From NCBI GenBank assembly GCA_017620525.1, contig JAGAUY010000021.1, forward strand, positions 1 to 64,000: a DNA stretch of 64,000 bases. The letters run 5' to 3'. Positions 58,029 through 64,000 of this stretch are shown in pieces. Below the pieces are notes generated by a model that did no database searches, had not been told where the DNA came from, and saw nothing but the letters and a program-made list of their open reading frames with translations. Source of the stretch: Oscillospiraceae bacterium (GTDB lineage Bacteria > Bacillota > Clostridia > Oscillospirales > Oscillospiraceae). Made by a program: the position numbers and the translations under genes. How positions within the stretch are numbered: the stretch's first letter is position 1; each line of letters starts with the position of its first letter.

Positions 58029-60740
58029 TCATTGAATATAACAGCAGCAGAACATCCAGGCGATCTCAGTATTCAGTCCCTCGGTCTCGGTGAACAGATA
58101 GTTCGGATGTGTGCTGTCCCACCAGCCGTAGTGCTCGCCACCGTTGCGCAGCATGTAGTACAGGTCCTCCGTCATGGGATAGACACCGTAACCTTCCTCA
58201 TCGACGCACTCAACGTACTGGCACATGCAGGCGGTGTAGTCTTCCCTCCTGATATAGTTGCCGCTTTCATCCCGGAAGGTCTTGCTAAAGCTGGTTCCGC
58301 CGTGGCCGGTATAGCCGAGCATCTTATAGAAGGATACATACGGCGCATTGGGGCCCAAATCGACATACATGACCGGACCGGTTTCACTGCCGATGTGGTA
58401 GTAGCCATCAGCACCCAGGAACAGCTGATAGTTCTCCGTTGCTGCGGTAACATCCACATGGACAAGGCTTTGACCGGGATTCAGGGTCAGGGTAAAGGCC
58501 TTGGGCGTTGTTTTCGCCTTATAGATCTCCGGGGGGATGTCGGTCTCATCCAGAACCGCATCACCGATACGGGTGATCTCGATCACGCATTCGGAAGCGC
58601 CGGTGACACCGATGATGTACTCGCTGCCCAGGTTATTCTCCTTGGTATTCAGGGTGAATACATTATCGGCATAATCCGTGGTTTCCGTGATGTCGTTGAT
58701 CACATGGACGGAGGCGCCCCAGTAGCTGATAACAGCGGCGGGATTAGAGGTGGTAAAGCGGTAAAGGCCGGACTGGGTGGGAGTGAAGATAAAGTAGTTG
58801 GTCACATTGGACTGCATACCCTCAACATAGGTACCACCCAGGCTGAGCCGATATGCATTGCCCACATACAGCTCTTCGATTTCACCGCTTATGCCCTTCG
58901 CCACAGGGATCCGGACGCTGGTGGTCTCGGCGGTCAGGACAGCCAGAGACTCATCATAGTAGTATCCGGCAGCGCTGAACGCCAGCGCCACGGTGTAGTT
59001 GCCCTGGTCCAGAGCAGCCTTGGCATTGCCGGCAGCATCGGTGGTCTGCAGCGCCACCACGGCGCCGTCCTTCAGGAACTGCACCACCACATTCGGCTGT
59101 GCGGCTCCGTTATAGTCCACAACGGTGACGGTGTATTCCACCTTGGATCCGTCGGGTACAGTGGGCTCATTTTTGGTCATGACGATGGTCCGCTCCGGTG
59201 CTTCGGCGGTCAGCTCAAAAGCAGTCTCGGAAGCAGTGTAGCCATCAGGCTGGGACAGCGTAAAGCTGTAGGTACCGGCCGCCAGATTGACGGATGCAAT
59301 GCCTGCATCATTGGTAACCAGCGCCAGGCTGGACGCGCCGACCTTCACACTGACACTGACGTTGGACACGGGAGCAGCCTCATTATCCAGTGCCTTTACG
59401 ATATAGGTCGCACGGGCAGCTTCGTCGGTGACGGTTCCGCCGGCGGTGTAGGAAGCCAAACTGGTGATCTGAGCGGCAGACTCAGCGGTAATCGTCAGAG
59501 TCAGCACATCGCCCTGATTCATCTGAACGGAGACAGTCTTTACACCGTTTGCATCGGCAACAGCATCGGCAGACATGGTCCGGCAATCGCCGGTGGCAGC
59601 GTTGTAGAGCAGATAGTCAACACCGCCGTTGTCAGCGCCGCCCACATACTGCAGCGTCACAACACCTGCAGCCTCCGCGGTGTACTGATAATGGACCTGC
59701 TTTCCGGCTGCAGCATCGGTCACGAATTCCCCCATCTGCAGCGCATAGGGTCTGTTGACCGTGCCCTGCTCGTAGTCGATCTTCATGGTCAGCTGCTTTG
59801 CAGCAGCGCTGCTGACATACAGCACAGCCGGAGTATCAGCGCCGCCTTCTGCGACGGGGATGGTCACAATACCGTTTTCAGCAGTATAGGTCACACCGTT
59901 GTAAACAACGGATACATCAGCATCCTCGATTCGGATAACAGTGCCGTTGATGCCGTAAACATGGTAATACAGCCCAGCGCCTGCTTCAATCAGATCTGTC
60001 TTCACCTCTGCGGGCAGCGTATCGACTTTCACCTCATACGGACGCTCTTCACTGCCGTAGGGCCACTCAAAATTGACGGAGTATGCAGTGGGCTGAGCGG
60101 CATCGGTGCCAATCTGCAGCGAGATCGGTGCACCAGCCTCATCCTTTGCCAGATTCAGCTTCACCATTCCGTTTTGCGCCTTGTAGGTGGTGCCGTTATA
60201 GATCACATAGGCATCTGCCGCCTCAATGGTCAGCACAGAACCATTGACCGCATATACATTATAGTAGATTGCCTGTCCGGCGGGCAGGTTCACTGTGGTA
60301 AAAGAGCCCAGTTCTTCACCGAACACTTCAGCATAGGGATTGCCCTGGGTGCCGGGGTCGTCAACCTTCAGTTCCTCCTTGGTGGTGCCGCTGCCGGTAC
60401 CGCCGGAACTGTCGGTGTCGCCGCCGATGGTGCCGCTGCCGGCACCGCCGCCGGTAAATCCGCCGGTGCCGCCGGGTCTGGAGCTGCCGCCGCTGCTTCC
60501 GCCGGTGGTAGGTTCTGTGGCTTCCTCAGTGGGTTCCGTGGTCTCCTCGGTAGGCTCTGTAGCTTCTTCGGTGGGAGCTTCCGTTCCCTCGGAGGGAGCC
60601 TGGGTCGCCTGTTCCGAAGCGGAGGGTTCCGTGGGAGCAGCCTCGTTCCCGCCGCCGCAGGTTGCCAGCAGCGCGATCAAGCACAGGACCAGACAAACCA
60701 ATCCGGCGATCAGGCCGATCAGTTTTTTGTTGTACTTCAT
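58029..60740 (-). CDS. Large exported protein with Cna-B-like repeats and CCCYI tail
   Basis: 903 residues. The N-terminal hydrophobic segment ends in LLATCGGG, a possible but imperfect lipobox. A Thr/Glu/Pro-rich and Gly-rich linker (about 35-125) is probably extended. Then come repeated beta domains (YYNVYAVNGSVLTIEAADAY repeated twice with changes), Cna-B/SpaA-like domains (VTNDAGIASVNLAAGTYSF), and a C-terminal module with YWGASVHVIND, GADGYYHIGSETGPVMYVDL, GYGVYPMTEDLYYMLRNGGE and the final WMFCCCYIQ. It is strongly similar to the 61.3-kb gene over the last 400 residues. No enzyme motif is recognised. Confidence 0.75.
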   Translation of the reverse strand: MKYNKKLIGLIAGLVCLVLCLIALLATCGGGNEAAPTEPSASEQATQAPSEGTEAPTEEATEPTEETTEPTEEATEPTTGGSSGGSSRPGGTGGFTGGGAGSGTIGGDTDSSGGTGSGTTKEELKVDDPGTQGNPYAEVFGEELGSFTTVNLPAGQAIYYNVYAVNGSVLTIEAADAYVIYNGTTYKAQNGMVKLNLAKDEAGAPISLQIGTDAAQPTAYSVNFEWPYGSEERPYEVKVDTLPAEVKTDLIEAGAGLYYHVYGINGTVIRIEDADVSVVYNGVTYTAENGIVTIPVAEGGADTPAVLYVSSAAAKQLTMKIDYEQGTVNRPYALQMGEFVTDAAAGKQVHYQYTAEAAGVVTLQYVGGADNGGVDYLLYNAATGDCRTMSADAVADANGVKTVSVQMNQGDVLTLTITAESAAQITSLASYTAGGTVTDEAARATYIVKALDNEAAPVSNVSVSVKVGASSLALVTNDAGIASVNLAAGTYSFTLSQPDGYTASETAFELTAEAPERTIVMTKNEPTVPDGSKVEYTVTVVDYNGAAQPNVVVQFLKDGAVVALQTTDAAGNAKAALDQGNYTVALAFSAAGYYYDESLAVLTAETTSVRIPVAKGISGEIEELYVGNAYRLSLGGTYVEGMQSNVTNYFIFTPTQSGLYRFTTSNPAAVISYWGASVHVINDITETTDYADNVFTLNTKENNLGSEYIIGVTGASECVIEITRIGDAVLDETDIPPEIYKAKTTPKAFTLTLNPGQSLVHVDVTAATENYQLFLGADGYYHIGSETGPVMYVDLGPNAPYVSFYKMLGYTGHGGTSFSKTFRDESGNYIRREDYTACMCQYVECVDEEGYGVYPMTEDLYYMLRNGGEHYGWWDSTHPNYLFTETEGLNTEIAWMFCCCYIQ

Positions 60741-60803
60741 GACTCTCTCCTTCCATTGTATTCAAACAACGTCGATAATTTGAGTTATCGAAGCCTGTGA
60801 TTT

Positions 60804-61214
60804 TTACTCAGCAGCCTTCAGGGTCAGGGTCAGCTCGGTGGAACCGGACTCAAAGTAGTAGTTCTCGGTATCGGCAGCGTAGCCGGCGGGGGCAGTCAGG
60901 AAGCTAACCTTGTAGTCGGCCTCTTCGACGGTCCACTCAGCAACGCCCTCTTCATTGGTCATTGCGGGGATGCAGGCATCCAGGCAGATCTGAACCATTG
61001 CACCGGAGATGGGGTTGCCTTCTTCGTCAACAACGGTCACAGTATAGGTGACCATGCCTTCGGGGACTTCGGGTTCGGTCTCAGCAGGTGCTTCGGTGGG
61101 AGCTTCGGTCACAACGACAGGAGCTTCGGTTGCAGGAGCAGCCTCCTGAGAATCGCATGCGCACAGGCACAGAACCAGGCACATCAGCAGTGCAGCAGAA
61201 ATGATTTTCTTCAT
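60804..61214 (-). CDS. Small lipoprotein with one Cna-B-like domain
   Basis: 136 residues: a signal peptide with lipobox LCAC, a Thr/Glu/Pro-rich linker (ATEAPVVVTEAPTEAPAETE), and one beta domain (VTYTVTVVDEEGNPISGAMV ... TNEEGVAEWTVEEADYKVSF) carrying CLDAC. The domain is a single copy of the Cna-B-like units in the adjacent large proteins, so this is a minimal family member. It lies between the two large genes on the same strand. Confidence 0.78.
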   Translation of the reverse strand: MKKIISAALLMCLVLCLCACDSQEAAPATEAPVVVTEAPTEAPAETEPEVPEGMVTYTVTVVDEEGNPISGAMVQICLDACIPAMTNEEGVAEWTVEEADYKVSFLTAPAGYAADTENYYFESGSTELTLTLKAAE

Positions 61215-61277
61215 GGTGTATTCCTCCTCCGGCGCCGGATATCACGGCAGCCGGGATATGATATTCGTTTTATTGGC

Positions 61278-61303
61278 ACCCGGACTTCCGGAGAAGTCCG
61301 GGT
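61278..61303 (-). terminator. Hairpin behind the 61.3-kb gene
   Basis: ACCCGGACTTC, loop CGGA and GAAGTCCGGGT form a perfect 11-bp stem. The T-run is weak. Confidence 0.5.
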
Positions 61304-61312
61304 AATTTGAAG

Positions 61313-64000
61313 TTACGCGATGTAGCAGCAGCAGAACATCCAGGCAATCTCCGTATTCACCCCCGGTGTCTCGCTGAACAGATAGTTGGCATTGCTGCTA
61401 TCCCACCAGCCCTTGTATTCACCGCCGTTTTGCAGCATGTAATACAGGTCTTCCGTCATGGGATAGACACCATAGCCTTCCTCGTCCACGCATTCCACAT
61501 ACTTGCACATACACTCGGTGTAGTCTTCCTTCCGGATGAGGTTGCCATTGTCATCGCGGAACACCTGCGTGAAGCTGGTGCCGCCGTGACCGGTGTAACC
61601 GAACATCTTATAGAAGGAAACGTAAGGTGCGTTGGGTCCCAGATTCACATACATAATGGGGCCGGTGGCGCTGCCGATGTGATAGTAGCCGTCGGTGCCC
61701 AGGACGAGTTTATAGTCGCTGGTCTTACCGGTCACATCCACATAGGTCAGCTTCTGGCCTGCGCTGAGATTCAGCGTGAATGCCTTCGGGGCGGTCTTGG
61801 CCTTGTAGACCTCGGCGGGAATATCCGTCTCATCCAGGATCGGATCTCCAATGCGGGTGATCAGAAGGATGCATTCCTCAGCTCCGGTCACGCCGATGAT
61901 ATATTCGCCGCCCAGATTGTTTTCTTTGATGTTCAGGGTGAATGTATTATTGGCGTAATCCGTGGAATCCGTGATGTTGTTGATGATATGAACGGAAGCA
62001 CCCCAGTAGCTGATGACCGCGCCGGGGTCGGAAGTGGTGAACCGGTACTGTCCGGCCACAGTGGGCTCAAACAGGAAATAGTTCGTCACGCTGCTCTGCA
62101 GCTCCTTATAGGTAGCGCCGGTGGTTACCCGGTACAACTCACCCACATAGGATTCCTCGAACTCGCCGTTCTGCTTTGCCACAGCAACAACGGGTGCATA
62201 GGGAGAATCCTCCGTCAGCACCAGGCTGCTGGTATCATAATAGTACGATCCGGAGTCGAAAGACAGAGACACCGTATATTCGCCCTTCGTCAGGTACGTG
62301 CTGGCTGCGCCGGAATTGTTCACCTTAACAATACCGGCAGACGCGCCGTTTTGCATAAAGTTGACAGTGGCGTTGGTTATGGGATTGCCAAAGTAGTCCG
62401 TAACTTTCACGGAATACATCGCCTTGGTGGGATCCGTAGCATCGGAAGTGCTGCCGGCCTTCAGGGTAACCGTCAGGCTGGTGCCGCTGCCGAAGGGGAT
62501 GGATGCGTTGTCCACATGATAGCCCTCCGGTGCGCCGATGACTGCGGAATAATCCGCCTGGGGCAGCGTGAAGCTGATGGAGCCGGAAGCATCGGTATAG
62601 CCGAAGCTGCTGCCCACAGAAACCAGTGCGCCGCTGACAGGATTGCCGCTTTCGTCAACAGTTCTGACCGTGTAGGTCGCCATCACAACCACCGTAGTCT
62701 CCAGCTTTACGGAGATGGTGGGTGCGCTTTCCGTCAGAGTGAATTCCGTCACTCTTGCCTTGTATCCGGCAGGCACCTTCACGATGGCGGGATAGGTGCC
62801 GGCGGGCAGCTCAGTCGCGGCAACGCCGCTTTCATTGGTGGTAAGGTTCACCGTGGAACCATCTTCCTGGGTCAGATAGATCTGCGCACCGGAGATGGGA
62901 TTCCGGTTCTCATCCGTCAGTGTGACGGCATAGACAATCTTTGCTTCGTCCTCTTCCTTATCGTCTTCCACAGCCTCGCCCATGTAGGCTTCAAACTTAA
63001 AAGCAGCGGGAGGGTAGTAGCCGGTGCTGTCGGGCATGGATGCAGCGGAGAACTGAATCGTGTCTCCGGTCCGGACCTTAATGGAAACAACCCGATGGCC
63101 ATCCTGCGTTGAAGTGCCTTCGCTCTGGTAATTGCGCAGCGCATAGGTATTCAGATTGTAAAGAGTAAAGTCATAATCCACGCCGGCGGTAGCGCTCAGA
63201 CATTTTACGGACAGCATGCCCGTTTCCGTTGCCCTATAAGTATAGTAGACACCCTGATTGTTATTGGCGCCGACAGATACATCAAACTGGCCCAGAGTCA
63301 TGGTGTAGGGATTACCCATAGTTCCCTTGAACAGGCTGAACTGCAGCGTCATATCCTTTTCTTCTTCACCGCTGTTGCCGACGATCAGCCGGACGGGGGT
63401 CGTCATTGCCTCAGACGAAATCGTCAGGCCCACCACACCGCCGGAAGGCTTGTAGGTCTTGTTGTTGTAGATCACATATGCGTCAGCATCGCGGATCTGA
63501 AGATACATCTGGCTTACCTTGTAGACATTCAGGTAAACCTCTTCTTCAGGGGCAACCGTCACCGTATAACTGGCGAAGCCGCCGAACTCAATAGGGTTTT
63601 CTTTTGTACCGATCGTGCGGGCTTCCCGCTCTTCCTCCGTTTCAGGGATATCCTCCACACTCTCGGCGATGGTCTGTTCATACTCATCAGCGCCGTAGTA
63701 GGAGAAGATCCGGTCAAAGATCGCAGTCTCGGGAACGCTGCCCTTGTGGATCAGCGCAATATTGCCGAATCGGTCGATCACCACCGTGGTGGGATAGGCC
63801 GTGATCTGCATGACTTCCTGCCACTTGGGATCACAAACGGCCATGGGGAAGGTCAGCTCCTGTTCCTCCTGGAACTGAGCCACTTCCTCCTCGTCGGTAT
63901 TGACGGGGTTCAGTGCCAGCACCTCGACCTTGTCGCTGTGCTTTTCATAAGCCTCCTGCAGATAAGGGAACTCCATCTTACAGGGAGCGCACTCCAGATA
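61313..64000 (-). CDS. Thioredoxin-like/Cna-B fusion protein with CCCYI tail (5' end outside window)
   Basis: At least 895 residues; the gene enters from beyond base 64000. The visible start is within a TlpA-like domain: CAPC active site, then MEFPYLQEAYEKHSDKVEVL and YPTTVVIDRFGNIALIHKGS. Beta repeats and Cna-B-like domains follow (LTDENRNPISGAQIYLTQED, TVDESGNPVSGALVSV). The C-terminal module is the same as in the 58-kb gene: YWGASVHIINN, GTDGYYHIGSATGPIMYVNL, GYGVYPMTEDLYYML, WMFCCCYIA. The combination of an extracytoplasmic thioredoxin domain with a triple-Cys tail is unusual. Partner genes for electron supply are at 52-54 kb. Confidence 0.82.
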   Translation of the reverse strand, partial: YLECAPCKMEFPYLQEAYEKHSDKVEVLALNPVNTDEEEVAQFQEEQELTFPMAVCDPKWQEVMQITAYPTTVVIDRFGNIALIHKGSVPETAIFDRIFSYYGADEYEQTIAESVEDIPETEEEREARTIGTKENPIEFGGFASYTVTVAPEEEVYLNVYKVSQMYLQIRDADAYVIYNNKTYKPSGGVVGLTISSEAMTTPVRLIVGNSGEEEKDMTLQFSLFKGTMGNPYTMTLGQFDVSVGANNNQGVYYTYRATETGMLSVKCLSATAGVDYDFTLYNLNTYALRNYQSEGTSTQDGHRVVSIKVRTGDTIQFSAASMPDSTGYYPPAAFKFEAYMGEAVEDDKEEDEAKIVYAVTLTDENRNPISGAQIYLTQEDGSTVNLTTNESGVAATELPAGTYPAIVKVPAGYKARVTEFTLTESAPTISVKLETTVVVMATYTVRTVDESGNPVSGALVSVGSSFGYTDASGSISFTLPQADYSAVIGAPEGYHVDNASIPFGSGTSLTVTLKAGSTSDATDPTKAMYSVKVTDYFGNPITNATVNFMQNGASAGIVKVNNSGAASTYLTKGEYTVSLSFDSGSYYYDTSSLVLTEDSPYAPVVAVAKQNGEFEESYVGELYRVTTGATYKELQSSVTNYFLFEPTVAGQYRFTTSDPGAVISYWGASVHIINNITDSTDYANNTFTLNIKENNLGGEYIIGVTGAEECILLITRIGDPILDETDIPAEVYKAKTAPKAFTLNLSAGQKLTYVDVTGKTSDYKLVLGTDGYYHIGSATGPIMYVNLGPNAPYVSFYKMFGYTGHGGTSFTQVFRDDNGNLIRKEDYTECMCKYVECVDEEGYGVYPMTEDLYYMLQNGGEYKGWWDSSNANYLFSETPGVNTEIAWMFCCCYIA

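Overview
This looks like chromosomal DNA of a gut-type Clostridia bacterium, most like Oscillospiraceae/Ruminococcaceae. The evidence is Gram-positive signal peptides and lipoboxes, AGGAGG-type ribosome binding sites, consensus sigma-A promoters, SLH-domain and BspA-like surface proteins, a clostripain-family peptidase, and a fairly high-GC core next to AT-rich islands. The genus cannot be fixed. All family names come from motif recognition by eye; no searches were run.

Region 1 (about 65-7967) is a complete 7.9-kb integrative element in a tRNA-Ala(GGC) gene. A 51-bp direct repeat of the tRNA 3' part (96-146 and 7917-7967) bounds it. It carries a tyrosine integrase, a WYL regulator, two related small Cro/CI regulators, a zinc-ribbon/CFI-box protein, a DUF6809-type protein, two tandem paralogs and several unknown small genes. 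There is no relaxase, secretion or capsid gene, so it is an IME, satellite or other non-autonomous island. Four phased TGTACC/GGTACA operators mark a regulatory centre near 4.8-4.9 kb.

Region 2 (about 7968-23.7 kb) is an accessory graveyard and probable defence island. It holds a 5'-truncated TcmP-like fragment and four decayed tRNA-like genes. Next comes a purine-rich array of about ten 142-bp repeats with its own promoter and two terminators, probably a giant noncoding RNA of about 1.75 kb. Further on are an esterase, a NUDIX hydrolase, HTH regulators, a DUF5131 protein (expected TcmP partner), an ankyrin-like protein, an alcohol dehydrogenase, an AT-rich HExxH metallopeptidase and a four-gene flavoprotein/nitroreductase operon. 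A retron with recognisable msr-msd RNA and reverse transcriptase follows, then a decayed KAP-type NTPase. The region ends at a third, 16-bp copy of the tRNA-Ala attachment core beside an integrase fragment, which suggests repeated integration at one hotspot.

Region 3 (23.8-44 kb) is ordinary chromosome: xylose isomerase, a polar amino-acid ABC transporter with a YerC/TrpR-like regulator, a clostripain-LRR lipoprotein, a deformylase-like protein, an RCC1-repeat lipoprotein, an SLH protein and a complete Opp/Dpp peptide importer. The secreted peptidases and the importers suggest extracellular protein and peptide use.

Region 4 (44-64 kb) is a surface and exported-redox block: a 2523-residue subtilase with LRRs, a polytopic membrane protein with a C-terminal CxxC, a NapH-type Fe-S membrane protein fused to a TlpA-like domain, and three large exported proteins sharing a C-terminal module. 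One of these begins with a thioredoxin-like CAPC domain and runs off the window. Two end in a Cys-Cys-Cys-Tyr-Ile tail. The best candidates for something undescribed are the 142-bp purine repeat RNA and this shared secreted module linked to thiol-redox proteins.
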